Below are positions 25,835 to 37,565 of a DNA stretch of 64,000 bases, one piece after another. Source of the DNA: Ophioderma brevispina (Eukaryota; Echinodermata; Ophiuroidea; Amphilepidida; Ophiodermatidae); contig JAMKCH010022259.1 of assembly GCA_023653785.1 (NCBI GenBank), forward strand, positions 1 through 64,000. Direction: 5' to 3'. Below the pieces are notes generated by a model, which saw only the letters and a list, made by a program, of their open reading frames with translations, was not told the origin of the DNA and searched no databases. Position numbers and translations under genes: made by a program. Numbering within the stretch: the first letter of the stretch is position 1; the number at the start of each line of letters is the position of its first letter.

Positions 25835-26292
25835 GTGTCGCCTGCCTAGGCAGGAAGGGTTAATTCATAGGGTCACTCTTCGTCCCTGTAGTCGTGATGT
25901 CTGTTGTTGAGGGGGGGTGTTGTTGTTGTTGTTGGTGAAGGGTGAAAAGGGTTGTAACCAATTGCTTGTAATGTATCCACATACTTTGATGGATTTCTAC
26001 CCACAAACTCAGTCGTAGATGGCAACGTTGGACCGCATTTGTTAATGAGGTCAAGGGGTCACATACAAGGTCAAAGGTCAGTGAGGTCAAGTGTAAGGGT
26101 AGAAAGGTGAAAATGTTAAAATTGACCTAAATTTAATGAAGGTTAAGTTCAATTAGAACCAAACTGTGGAATCATAGGTGCACCATTGGGTCCCTCCCTC
26201 ATTTGTGAATGAGGTTCATCAAGGTCACATGCCAAGGTCCAAAGGTCAAATGATGACCATTCATTACCATAACCGAGAACGGCAGGCGACAA
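25835..26292 (+). mobile_element. GGTCA-rich element, copy 2
   Basis: GTGTCGCCTGCCTAGGCAGG at the left and GGCAGGCGAC at the right. Interior as in copy 1, with a purine-rich GGGGGGGTGTTGTTG insertion. Contains one perfect AGGTCAAAGGTCA at 26068. Confidence 0.8.
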
Positions 26293-27038
26293 CATGGGCT
26301 CAGAGGGCTGGAGGAGGTGAGAGGAGCGCTAGAGAGGGATTGCTTTTTTTAATTTTGTTATTTTTTACAGAATATGTTGTAAAGATGGCGCATTGTCAAC
26401 GGGACAAAGTTCCCTATCCTACAAAGTAATAAGTAATTAAGTACTCATTGAAATATAAGAATTTTCATGTTGAGTAGAAAATAGTGTCTCTTCTTGATCT
26501 CTTTTTTGTTAAAGATTAAAAAAATGTCAAAAATGTTACATTTTTGCCTGCAATACCACCTTAAACCCCATAAAGGGATTTCATTTGCTTGAAATGACAA
26601 AATTCACATGCTGATGTGAGGCTTTCTTCAACCCCGTTTATCCTTAAAAACATTGTTTGTCAAAGCAGCGGCACATTTGGGCCGCATTCATCTGGATTTT
26701 TAGAGGTTACCGCAAATAAATGAGTCAGCAAAGGCAATTGCAGCAACTGAAATCAAAACAGTTAGTATGAGGTAGGTGGATCCAAAAACTGTTCATGATA
26801 CGCAGTTTTATATGGTATTGACACACACATGTTGTTAATGTGTTTAGAGAAGAGTAAATGTGCAAAAATGGTCAATGGCCGTGCCGTTTGTTTGTGATAA
26901 GACCCATTCATTACTAGACACTATAACTTTGTAAATTAAACTGGCTATGATACTGTGTTTCATCACACAAAATGCGTATTATATGAGGGCAAATTGCTGA
27001 GAAGTCTTGATCCAATTATGAAGAACAGTTTTGATATA

Positions 27039-27520
27039 TGGGGGAGAACGTCCGCATCATTTTTTTGAAAAAAATGGCAAAAATATGCCTATTTGGCCCC
27101 AAAACGGTGTGTAGATAACAACGAAACCCACAAAAGTGGGTATCATCATGTAGATAATTAAATTGTCTTTAATATGACACCAAGAACAAGGTAATTGAAG
27201 GCTCACGTAGGACATTACCCTCAAAATACTGTCATTAGCCAAAACGGCGGCCATTTTGGCCGCCATCTCTGATTTCGAGGTGACCGCAACAAAATTTAAT
27301 TAGCACACCTCTGAATTATTGTATATTATCATAAAAACTACCAAAAAATCAAGGTGTGCTTAGTTTGTAGTGATCTGGCAAGTAACATGCTTATTTTTTA
27401 TTTTGGCCCTTCACTTATTAGCATTAAGAGCTTTATGCTATTTTGTCAATAAAGGTCCACTTTTGCCAAATTTGCCTTTAAAAAAAATTGCCCCTCCCCT
27501 AAAAAAAAAAATCCTGGTTA
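27039..27520 (+). mobile_element. Dispersed repeat copy 2 (uninterrupted)
   Basis: Inverted and intact relative to the copy at 21.4-23.0 kb. It gives the empty site for the 1.1-kb insertion. Contains GGCGGCCATTTTGGCCGCCA, a near-palindrome. Confidence 0.8.
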
Positions 27521-27658
27521 CAGGCCTGTGTGTATATATGTACATGGATCAAATCCATGGTTTCCCTACAGTCGGCCATGGAAGGTAGAGTATTGAAAAC
27601 CACAACACACATGCCTCAAACTTCTTAAATGTCATAAATCAGATAAACATGATATTAA

Positions 27659-28322
27659 AGGAAATATGTCAAGATTTTTGTCAAGCTCAGTTTGACTTAC
27701 ATTCATAAAATATATGTACATACATCACGAATTCCCGAAAAAATAATACAATTTGATGTAAAATTAACAAAATAGAGGCATTTTAATTTTTGTTTTTTTG
27801 ACATACAAAGAAAACGGGCGGATTTTTCTCCACGGCTTCATTGATCAAAAGCGCCCAATTTTGCTCTCCTCGTGACGTCAAAGTGATGACCAAAACATTG
27901 TGTTGACTCGAATTGTTATTGCTGACACTGTAATATTGATGGATTAATGAAAGTAATAATAAAATTTGAAAATAAGTTACAGAATGACATATTTTGTTTC
28001 ATTTCGTTGTGTTTTAAAATTATTATTTTTTGGAATATTAAAAACACATCGATCGCAGTTATAGGAAAGTGGCAACACTGCGATATGATGGTCACAACGA
28101 CGTAAATTATGGATGGTCATCACTTTGACGTCACCATTTGCCTGCGATGTGGATTTGTCGGAATCGTTTTCGAGTAAGCTATTGGGCGGAAAATTAAAAG
28201 GGCAAACTACTCAACAAATGTGCACAATTTTCAACTTATTTTGATTTATATGTAATCTACGTTACTTAAGCTTTCCATCCATACCAAATTTTCCAAATAT
28301 TCAGAATCATGACATATTTCCT
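27659..28322. mobile_element. TTAA MITE, family C (AGGAAATATGTCA), 664 bp
   Basis: Ends AGGAAATATGTCA and TGACATATTTCCT; TTAA at 27655-27658 and 28323-28326. Interior holds an inverted pair TGACGTCAAAGTGATGACC / GGTCATCACTTTGACGTCA at about 27871 and 28112. Confidence 0.88.
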
Positions 28323-28326
28323 TTAA

Positions 28327-28841
28327 AGCAATAATGGCACATTTTTTTGAAGAGCACCCCCAATTTTCAAAATTGGAGATTTTTGCACAGTTGTGTTGGT
28401 AATTGTCTAGTAAACTATACCTGCGAACGATAATGCTAAAAAATGCGTATTTGTCATAAAAGAAATGATTGTGTAATTGGAATCGGGATCCCTATTGTAA
28501 TTTAATGGCGGAGCCGGAACGCCAATTAATTTTAATGAAATAGTGGCACCTCACAAAAATGACCTCTAACTTGCCTGAATCAATGGAACAACTAATCGAA
28601 GAGCTTTGACACTTATTTGGCACAATTTCCCAGCTATTTCATATTAGAAGGATGTTTCCAGCAGCCGTTGAATTATTATCAGAGAACTCTGATATTATTC
28701 TAATTACAAAATTCCTTGTTTTGCAACACAGAGAATTCACAGGTATAGTTTACTAGCCAATTACCAATGCATCTATGCAAAAATCTCGAAATATTTGGAA
28801 AAATTGGTTTGCTCTTCCAAAAAAATGTGCTGTTATTGCTT
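28327..28841. mobile_element. TTAA MITE, family D (AGCAATAA), ~100-bp imperfect terminal repeats
   Basis: Left AGCAATAATGGCACATTTTT and right AAAAATGTGCTGTTATTGCT are inverted, and the match continues imperfectly for about 100 bases to the CAGGTATAGTTTACTAG region. TTAA at 28323-28326 (shared with the element before it) and 28842-28845. Confidence 0.88.
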
Positions 28842-28859
28842 TAAATGCACCACTATTTG

Positions 28860-29392
28860 CTAGGATTGCTCCGTCGAGCTGCACCCTATCTAGGGACAAC
28901 TGAAAGGGCTGTTATATATAAATCCATGGTTCGATCCAACATGGAATAGCAAGTTCAGCATGGTGTGGAGCAACACCCACTAGATGCAATCCAGAGACGT
29001 GCCATTTCCATCATTGGTATCCCCGAGAGTGAGCTCACCACTCATCACATCCAACCACTTAGTCATTGCAGGACAGTTGTAATTGTCACTTTTTTCCACC
29101 GCATGTTTTATGGACAAGCACCAGGTCTCCTCAGCCAGCTGCTACCTGAGTTGCTTTCAGTTGATCCTCGCCTTAGGCGCTCAGTCAGGTCTCACGACAT
29201 TGCTGTGAAAATCCCAAGGTCCAACATGGCCTCCCACAGAAGATCTTTTTCTCCCATTCTCTGTAGGCTTATGGAATGCCCTTCCTGCTCATGTAGCATA
29301 AACCAGGACTTGCAGAGTTTCAAAAGGGAGGTTAATCGCTATCTTGGCGCCAATCTGTCAGCGTTACTAATTAGATAACTGCTGTTAATGCC
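28860..29392 (+). pseudogene. 3' end of a CR1/Jockey-type LINE ORF2, with internal stop
   Basis: The reading starts L-G-L-L-R-R-A-A-P-Y-L and continues through Y-K-S-M-V-R-S-N-M-E, a TAG at about 28948, then L-D-A-I-Q-R-R-A-I-S-I-I-G, L-S-H-C-R-T-V and F-F-H-R-M-F-Y-G-Q-A-P. It ends with D-L-Q-S-F-K-R-E-V-N-R-Y-L and a stop at 29376. This is the conserved region after the RT domain in CR1/Jockey-like LINEs, where the family usually has M-E-Y-x-x-x-x-W. That part is scrambled here around the stop, so a frameshift pair is likely. The stretch from 28965 is an intact 137-residue frame. Copy is 5'-truncated and abuts a TTAA element at 28841. Confidence 0.85.
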
Positions 29393-29939
29393 TAGATTAG
29401 CCTTGACATAAATAAAAAATGTTTTTACTAGCAGTGTTTAAAATCAGAATAATCCAAGAGAAATTGGAATTTGTACATACAATATTTAGCTGCTATTGTT
29501 GACATACAGAACAAAGCAAGCAGGGTCTCAGTCCAATCAATACTAGGATAATAGAAGGAATGAAGGTATTAAGTCATTATTTTTTTTTGTGTTTGTATCC
29601 ATGTACATGTCGATGATATTGAAGGACCGACGACTGCCTCCATGAAAATTCTTGCACCATAATCCGTTCGTATCATTTTTCCAGCTTTGTATTCAGTTGT
29701 GTTATCATCAGTAAACGTAACATGTTATTGAAATTACATTCCTAATGTTTTTAATCTAGATTAAGCAGTTAAATAGCCAAAATGACCAAGGAAACGATGC
29801 ATGCTATGGGCGCCGCCATATTTTATTTTTTTGTAGATCCCTCTTCTGTAATGCCTCCCCTGTAAATTATGCCGAAGGCATACAAGAACTCGACAAACAC
29901 GTAATTTCCATGTTTCCGTAAAAGTCAGAAATTATTTAA

Positions 29940-30296
29940 AGGAGCAGTATCATACTGGAATTTATAGCTTCTTACCGATGGCCAATATTTTTTCGTGAAA
30001 ATTTTACTTCAGTAATTAAACTAATACTGAAAAATAGGTAGTTGCTTTTGCTCAAGTATAAACGTGTAGTGAAATTTCTAAATGTGCAGTGGTCTTTCTG
30101 TTACTGTACACATGACAACACTACTGTGAATGGACAAATTGCACACAGTAACCTGTGAGATGCTATGATACAAACATTTGCTTGCAGCACAAAATTACAT
30201 TATCGGAATCAACTGCAATTTTGGGAATAAGCTTTTCTCAAAGATATCTAGTGAACTGCAAACAAAATGGAAGGTGCTAAAATCTTGAATGCACCT
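29940..30296. mobile_element. TTAA MITE, family A, inverted
   Basis: TTAA at 29936-29939 and 30297-30300. Its right half, reverse-complemented (AGGTGCATTCAAGATTTTAG, CTAGATATCTTTGAGAAAAG), aligns with 16761-16860. The left end is more diverged. Confidence 0.8.
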
Positions 30297-30652
30297 TTAA
30301 ATTGTATGCAAAGTGGCTTATCATGGTTTTTGAAGTTGGCAGGATGCCACAGTAATGTCAGGTTGCCTCTGAAAATACATCAACCATTGCATCTGTTCAA
30401 TGATACAATATCTGTCTTAACCAGTCAGTTTTTGTTCTGTCGTCTGCAGAGCAAGCAGCACATACGGATTGCTTTGGTAGTGTGTATCTGTCTGTGTGGG
30501 TCTCTGGTAAAATGATTAACCTTAATCATTGCCCACTGTTTCCACATATGTCCACATATATTCACAACACCTGGATGCAACAGTCCTTGTGTAGTGTCCC
30601 ACATGTTGGTGACCAACCTCATGTTGACCTTTAATCCCATTCACAAACCTCA

Positions 30653-30980
30653 ATACGTGGATCCTGGGTTTCCTACCGGAAATAATTTTTTACCAAAATT
30701 CCTATCCCACAATGCATCGCTCCATTCAGCTCTCGCGGTTTAGTGCGTCTCCTTTAAACTACGCGCACATTTTGTGGCGCAAAAATTACAAGGCAATCAA
30801 AGAGTACTCATTACTGGTAACATTTATGCACAGTTATGACAGAAAAATGACCGTATGACACAAAACACCAAAGAATATATATGCCCTATTTATTTTACCT
30901 ACTCGTACATCGTTGGTGCATTGTGGTATAGGAATTTTGGTAAAAAATGGTTTCCGGTAGGAAACCCAGGACCCACGTAT
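30653..30980. mobile_element. Inverted-repeat element, 328 bp, ~63-bp terminal repeats
   Basis: Left 30653-30715 (ATACGTGGATCCTGGGTTTC ...) and right 30918-30980 are inverted copies with about five mismatches. TA could be the target if the element proper starts at CGTGG, which would fit Tc1/mariner, but this is not proven. Confidence 0.8.
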
Positions 30981-32394
30981 GGCAGATGACACGCTATATT
31001 TTTGGTTTGTTGAAAATGAACAAAACATACATTATAGCACTGGCTGTACCTCCTGATGTCCTTATCTCAGTACTGACCAGGAGGCATGACTAGCGAGCAT
31101 ATCAGTAGTAGAGACACTCACTTTAATGGTACCCTAATGGTACTAAACACAAAAAAAAATGCAATGAGTGAGAAAAATGCACTTAGTCTCAAATGTAGCG
31201 ATTGCGTCATCAAACGAAGACACATATGGGTACGCTGTAGCGTGTTATCCCCAGTCATGGGACGGGAGCCCGAAGGGCCCTGGTTCAAGACCAACCTGAA
31301 CTTCCGACTTCTCTGTTTTCCTTCTTCCCTTATTCCTTCACTCACTCCCGGAAGATAGACCAGATACACATGGGGCATTAGGGTTAATCCTGACCATTCA
31401 TCTCAAACTTGCATACACATATGACCAAGTTATCAATGAGAATGGGCCTACATTCTTGGGCATAATTGTTGGGACACTTTGCCTCATTAAATGAATCCCC
31501 CTGATCCTCAAAGATCAAGGTCACTGGATGCACACCCATCTTTGATTGGTGGGTGAGAGGGGTTTGAAGGAGTAGAGTAGAGAAACAAACAAACATATCA
31601 ATTTGTTTTCAACAATAGAATTGTTCCTTGCATGGCCAAGTTGAGGGCAAGTGTCGTAGCTAATTATGACCAACATGGGAGCATGGAATGAGGACATGAG
31701 GATGTTGAACCACTAATGAGCACAGGATTCTAATGCTACAGTATTATACGTTTAGAGTTTGTCAGGATTTCAAAGTGATCATTGCAAACTGTTTTATATG
31801 ATTATCACAAATTCTACAGAATGTAAGGAATTTAATATGATTTATCTTCAGTGGTCATTATCCTTTTCAAGGCAAGAAGGAGTGCAAAGCCTTTGATTTT
31901 TGTTTTGATATTTCTGTTTGAAAAGAAACCTGTTCTGTCATCAAGCATTAATGCATTACAAAATTGAATGTTCTCTTCATGACAATACTCTATGACACCC
32001 ACTTTAATCATTACTCATTCATCAATCGTGACAATCAGACAATGTCTATGTGTATTGTTCCTTGATTAATATGGCTTAAAGAGTTGTCATGATCTTGCAG
32101 TAGGTCAGAGGTCATGCGCACACAATGCTGATCAAAGTTTATGAACTCCATTGACTTGATGGATGTTAGGCCTCAGACAACTTTGATTTGTTTGTTTGTA
32201 AAGTGAACACACTTTCAGTACAGTGAAGTATCAAGTTCCTCTCATGTCACCCCAGGTCTGCCAATGAGATTAGTTTGCACAGAAACTGTGTACACACTGT
32301 AAGTTCTGCCCAAATATGGGCAATAACAATCACAAATTTTGATGGCATTTTTAAAGAGTATCGTAATATAATCATATTACCATTGGCTTCCTCA
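30981..32394. other. No gene seen
   Basis: A weak tRNA-like phrase (GGTTCAAGACC) is at about 31282. The short frames at 31086-31378 on both strands overlap each other and are not supported. Confidence 0.5.
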
Positions 32395-32397
32395 TTA

Positions 32398-32813
32398 CAC
32401 TGTAAACTGAAAATGTCTTGAATTGGAAAAATCATCTAAATTTAAACCCTCACTGTGAATAGGGAATTAGGCATGTGTAACAACAGGAAAGCATTTTAAA
32501 TCAAGATCCAATCCAAGATCCAAAACCAAATCAATAGGATTTCTTATAAGCTGCATACAATACGGCCTATTATATGAGTGCACCCAGGCAAATCTTACAA
32601 TCTTAAGCCCTCACCCAAGATAAACAGTTGGTGGAATCATCTTGAATTCAATCACATTGACTTCTTTTGTATCTGGATTTGGGTCTTGAATTCATTGTAG
32701 TATTTTCTTCAGGGTCTTGAATTCATGGATGCAACAAAAGTTAATTCCTCATTGTACTGGGTATTTAAATATAAGATGATTTTTCCAATTCAAGACATTT
32801 TCAGTTTACAGTG
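32398..32813. mobile_element. Harbinger-like MITE, 416 bp, perfect 40-bp terminal repeats
   Basis: Bases 32398-32437 (CACTGTAAACTGAAAATGTC ...) are the exact reverse complement of 32774-32813. TTA flanks both ends (32395-32397 and 32814-32816), the 3-bp target typical of PIF/Harbinger. A 17-bp phrase TCTTGAATTCAT repeats inside at about 32686 and 32714. Confidence 0.9.
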
Positions 32814-32909
32814 TTAGACACTAACAATGTTGATTGCACGGCCATTTAAAAGAAGCTCAATTGCATATAAAAAGGGACAGTCTAATATGTTCATGCCATG
32901 AGGTATTTT

Positions 32910-33056
32910 CAGGCGCGGAGCTAGGGAGGGGGAGGAGGGGGCACGCGCCTCCCGGTAATCCTTCAAGATCTTGCAAAATCAGCCTATTTTGGACAAGTTT
33001 AGCCTTTCAGCCCCCCCGGTAATTTTGACGTTTTTCAAATCCTGGATCCGCCCCTG
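32910..33056. mobile_element. MITE with CAGGCGCGGA / TCCGCCCCTG ends
   Basis: Shares ends and interior (GCGCCTCCCGGTAATC, ATTTTGACGTTTTTCAAATC) with the element at 47.04 kb. No clear target duplication. Confidence 0.75.
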
Positions 33057-33165
33057 ATTATGGTTCTGAGTTTGAAGATAAGAGACTGCTTTACTTTGTG
33101 GCAGTCTTTATCAGAATTTCTAGAAGTAGAGAGTATGCCATCAAGGGTGTGATGTTCACTGTTAA

Positions 33166-33632
33166 GCGGCACTGGCACTTTTTTTCAATTTGCTCGCTTG
33201 GAAAAATATTGATATAATTTACACATAAAAATAACATGCCCAAAAGCAGATAGGGACATTAATAAGAGGCTAAAGACATCCAGGTAATTTGTAGGCTTAA
33301 CTTTTAAGTTTGCCGTAACTTTAAAATCAACAATGTGTCTATTACATGAATATCATAGACTCGTATTCATTGATATTAAAACCACAAAGGTCACAGACTG
33401 GTCAAACAAGGTGCATGCCGTGAGAATAGGCTCTGGCGTGTTTTCTTGTGTTACACGCCATTTCTGTGTCGTCTGCTGAATTAATGTCGAATCATTCTGT
33501 TTACCCATAAGCGTGCTTATTTGGGCTTAATAATTCAGGTGACGGCTAATATAAAAGCTTATTAACCATGCAAAAATATCAATTTTGAAAAATCTAGAGG
33601 GTGCACTATTTTTCAAATGTGCCAGTGTCTCT
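33166..33632. mobile_element. TTAA MITE, family E, 467 bp
   Basis: TTAA at 33162-33165 and 33633-33636. Ends GCGGCACTGGCAC and GTGCCAGTGTCTC are inverted copies, followed inward by TTTTTTTCAA and TTTTTCAAA. Confidence 0.8.
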
Positions 33633-34799
33633 TTAAAATGAGAAGCAACCGGTTTGTCCACTGAAAAATATAGGTAATCAGCAAACCAAACAGAAAGAGT
33701 CTTAGTCTCTAGCTCAATTTAAATCTGATTACATCGTTGGTAAACAGCAGATTCTTAGACGTACAAGAAAAGGATGATGTAATATAATGTATAATGCCTT
33801 TTGATTCAATGATCTCAGTAGTATGAAGAACATGGATGGGCACAAGTCTTTTAATAAGATACATGTTCAACATAATCTCTGAAATAGCATTCACTACAAA
33901 ATGCTTGGCATCGGCATGAACCTCAATCTCATACACAAAAGGTTTGGAAGCTGTGAAATATTTTTCTTGGTCAACATTTAGATAAATCCATTTCAACAAC
34001 CCAATATTTAGATGGGCTGAATTGGAGCTCATGCTTAACAGTTTCGGTTTTGATAGTTATATTACTAGGCGGTCCCCGGGTTTCGCGATCACCTGGTTTG
34101 AATGACCCTTGGGTTTCGCGGTTCGTTTGACCTTGAATGACCCCTGATGACCTTGTCTTGACCTTTAAGATTTTTGTCATCAACAATCAACCCCACCCTC
34201 CAAGTTTCATGTCCATACACCATTTACCTCATTTGACCTTGAAGACCCCAATGACCTTGAATATTAAAATTTTTGGCATCTACAATCGACGCCACCCTCC
34301 AAGTTTCATGTCCATACACCAATGTTTACTCCATTTGTATCCTTTGACCTCGAATGCCCCCTAATGAACCTTGATCCGCTTACCAATACAAACTTGGTCT
34401 TCGGAAGGTCAAGGGGCACCCACCCACCAAGTTGCAGGAAGGTGCGACCTTCGGTCTCCGAGAAGATAGACGCGGTCCATTTGATCTCCTTTGACCTTGA
34501 ATGACCCCGATGACCCTTAATCCACTAACCAATACAAACCAATACAAATTCGGTCAATGGGCACCCACCCACCAAGTTTCAGGAGCGTGCGACCCTCAGT
34601 CTCGACCCCAAGCCGAGCAAAATTTAATGAAAGGTCTCAAGCTGATTCATATGTATCAGTCGAGTAAACATGAAATGTCGCATATAACAGATGATTTTTT
34701 GAAGATTTTTTACATTAAGACTGGAAGTGTCCCCTTAATGATCTTTGAAAGGTCTCTTGAGCTTCTTCATATGCATGAGTCACATAACCAATCAATGTT

Positions 34800-35205
34800 A
34801 TCCTGCCCTAAGGCAGGAAGACACATAGGATCACTTTGTCCACTGTAGTTGTCTGTTGTCGATGATGTCTGAACATGTGAAAAAGGGTTAACATTTGCAT
34901 GTAATATCCACATACTTTGATGGATTTAAACCAAACTTGGGTCATAGGTGCAACATGGCATCCCCCACTTGTTGATGAGGTCAAAGGTCACATGCCATGG
35001 TCAAAGGTCATGTGAGGTCAAGTTGTAAAATAGTCGGAAAATGTAAAATGGACCGCATTTGAAAAGTTGAAGTTCAATTGGAACCAAACTTGAATCATAG
35101 GTGCAACATGGGATCCCTAATTTGTTGATGAGGTCAAAGGTCGCATATCAAGGTCAAAGGTCATGTTAGGCCTATCATTCACTAACCGCGATGGCAGGCG
35201 ACACA
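34800..35205 (+). mobile_element. GGTCA-rich element, copy 3, nested in the TGACC block
   Basis: Left CCTGCCCTAAGGCAGGAAGACACATAGG, right GATGGCAGGCGACAC. It splits a repeat unit whose unbroken form (AACCAGGCAATGTTGCATGT then AAAAATGAACTTTGACC) is at about 36010-36050. Confidence 0.8.
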
Positions 35206-35477
35206 AGTGGTCGAGGACCGATGTATTTTTAAATGAACTTTTGATCCCGAATGACCTTTGATCAAAATCTAATAGCATAACTTTTGTAGAGGGTCTTAAT
35301 TAAGCCTTATCACATACATAAGTCGTGTGATTATACTTAGTAGGACCGTAGGAGGAGTAGCATATTTGGTGAAAATCATGTTTTTGACCCCATTGACTTC
35401 GTCGTGACCTTTGACCCAAATCTATGCAAATGACGTAAATGGGGTGAGTATCAGTACCTGTGAACAAGTTTGATATA

Positions 35478-35618
35478 AAATTGGATCGATTAAGCCCAAA
35501 TTAATTGGTCGAGCTATGAGTTGCAAAAATATTGGGCGAGACACAGTCGAGCCCAATATTTTAAAACTCATAGCGAGACCAATTAATATTGGGCGTAAAT
35601 CATCCAATTTTATCATCA
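35478..35618. repeat. Third copy of the foldback hairpin
   Basis: Arms CCAAATTAATTGGTCGAGCT and AGCGAGACCAATTAATATTG with ATATTGGGCGAGACACAGTC at the turn; outer stem AAATTGGAT / ATCCAATTTT. Diverged from the other two, so it is an independent insertion of the same element. Confidence 0.8.
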
Positions 35619-37544
35619 TGTTTTGGATCCGATATTTTCCCACACTTGGACTCATCAAAACATGATAATGGCCAAAATTTTGCAAGGAATGTTAGAGATA
35701 TAAGTTAGAGAAGTGTTGACAGAAAGAAAAAGAAACTAGATCTGTAGACAGATCTGAACATAGTCGAGAGTAATTAGACCAGAAGTGCCCCTTAATGACC
35801 TTTGACCCCATGCCGAGCACAACTTTGGTGAAGGGTCTCAAGCTGCTTCATATGCATGAGTCAGGTGACCATGAAATGTTGCATATAGCAGATATGATTT
35901 TTTAAAGATTTCACATAAAGACGAAGTGCCCCTTAATGACCTTTGACCCCATGCTGAGTACAACTTTGGTGAAGGGTCTGAAGCTGATTCATATGCATGA
36001 GTGATGTAACCAGGCAATGTTGCATGTAAAAATGAACTTTGACCCCTGTGACCCCAAACGACCTTTGATCAAAATTTCATTGAGTGCTTTTGTAGGGGTG
36101 CCAAACTGCACCACATACAGGACTCACATGATCATACTCTGTAATCTGTAGAAGGACCGACGTAAAGATTTGAAGTGTAACATAATTTGAAGTATTTTGA
36201 CCTTTGACCCCAAAACCATGGGTCAAGTAATGGGGTCATAATTGACTTTTGTCTTCTCATCAAGTCCTACAGGCTGGCCTAAAAAGATTTTCTATTTGAC
36301 CTTGTTTTAAATTAATTGTACACACAGTAAAGGAGTTTGACCTTAACGACTCCAGATTGACCTCTCAAATTACTTTTGTAGCGGGTCTCAAGTCAATTCA
36401 TATGCACAAGTCGCACGATCATGTCACATAATCTGTAGGAGTAGTGATTTGATTTAACATAATTTGATGTATTTTGACCTTTGACCCCTAAATCATGCAT
36501 TGACTTTTTGATAGTCTTGATCAAATCCTACCAGATGACAGTATTAGTTTTAAGATTTGAGTTAATTCTAGATTTTTTGCGTGATTAACGTTTGTGACCC
36601 CTGTGACCCTATCGTGATCTTTGACACCAATCTGGTCATGTCAAAAGTTTAGTGTGTATGTTCTTGACTTCTTGTCACCAGTTTTGATCAATATCGAATG
36701 TTGCATTTCTGAGATATTGGCATGTTGACAGAAAGAAAGAAGAAAGAAACCATACAGAAGAAACCTCGACTGTGCAAGAAAGAATCCGTACAGATACAAA
36801 TCTCAGCCAAGTTCCTTGGCTGTGTAATCACTCTATCTGGGTAGTTATGGATGCAAAAAGATCAAGCCCTCTCACCCAAATTAAAGATCTGTGACCCGAT
36901 CAAGATCCGATATTTATGTTTTCTCCATCACTTAGAAGGATATCACCAAACACATTTGATTACAATTTTTTTAAGTCAAATTGGACCAGCCATTTGGAGA
37001 GTAGATGCAAAATAGGCACTAAAATGACCCATAGGACAGTATGTGTTAATAAGTATGGTATACCACATTGGAGACATTTTGTTTATAACATTGAAAGGAA
37101 ACATTTCCTGGGCCTAAAATTTCACTGGGATAATGAGAAAAACACAAACTTTCTTCTGATACCAAAATACTGATACTATAACCAAGTACAGGTATCTTAA
37201 ACATACCCTACAAGTGGTAACATAGGGATTGCTTTGGTTGTGTGGGTGTTTGTATCTGGAAAAATGTTAACCCAAATGTTGAACCTAAACATAATTGTCC
37301 TCTGTTTTCACGTATATGCCGCTATTTTCATGACATTCGGTTACAATCATACAATGGCCCTTTGAATTGAGCTTCATGTAGAAAATGTAGTTTATCTTCA
37401 CTATTCAAAATATATTTTCAGGTGTTGAATATATTGAATGAAATGATGTAAGAATGTCAGAAGGAAAAATACCTTAATATGTTGAATCTAATTTGCGTAA
37501 CAGTGACATCCCAAGTTATGAAAGAAGCAATCTCAAAGTTGTAC

Positions 37545-37565
37545 AAAAAAAAAAAAAAAAAAAAA
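37545..37565. other. 21-A run (one native A plus 20) between tandem units
   Basis: It separates units 1 and 2 of the ~602-bp repeat. The base after GTAC in the unbroken end of unit 3 is also A, so the excess is 20 A. Confidence 0.75.

Larger units (their letters stand above)
34100..36740 (+). repeat. 2.6-kb block of diverged repeats rich in TGACCTTTGACC
   Basis: Two unit types recur. One is CCACCCTCCAAGTTTCATGTCCATACACC with TGACCTTGAATGACCCC (34.15-34.6 kb). The other, ~120-190 bp, reads GTGCCCCTTAATGACCTTTG, CAACTTTGGTGAAGGGTCT, CATATGCATGAGT and GAAATGTTGCATATAGCAGA (34.6-36.1 kb, then looser copies to 36.6 kb). Split by the element at 34.8-35.2 kb and containing the hairpin at 35.5 kb. 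No coding frame of note. Confidence 0.75.

Noticed and set aside
31200..31300. A tRNA gene around GGTTCAAGACC
   Set aside because: Only a box-B-like phrase is present; the acceptor stem and anticodon arm cannot be drawn.
37349..37380. TTTCATGACATTCGG as the missing HINT1 H-D-I exon
   Set aside because: Only three residues agree and the following codons do not give P-Q-A-P or the IPKKH block.
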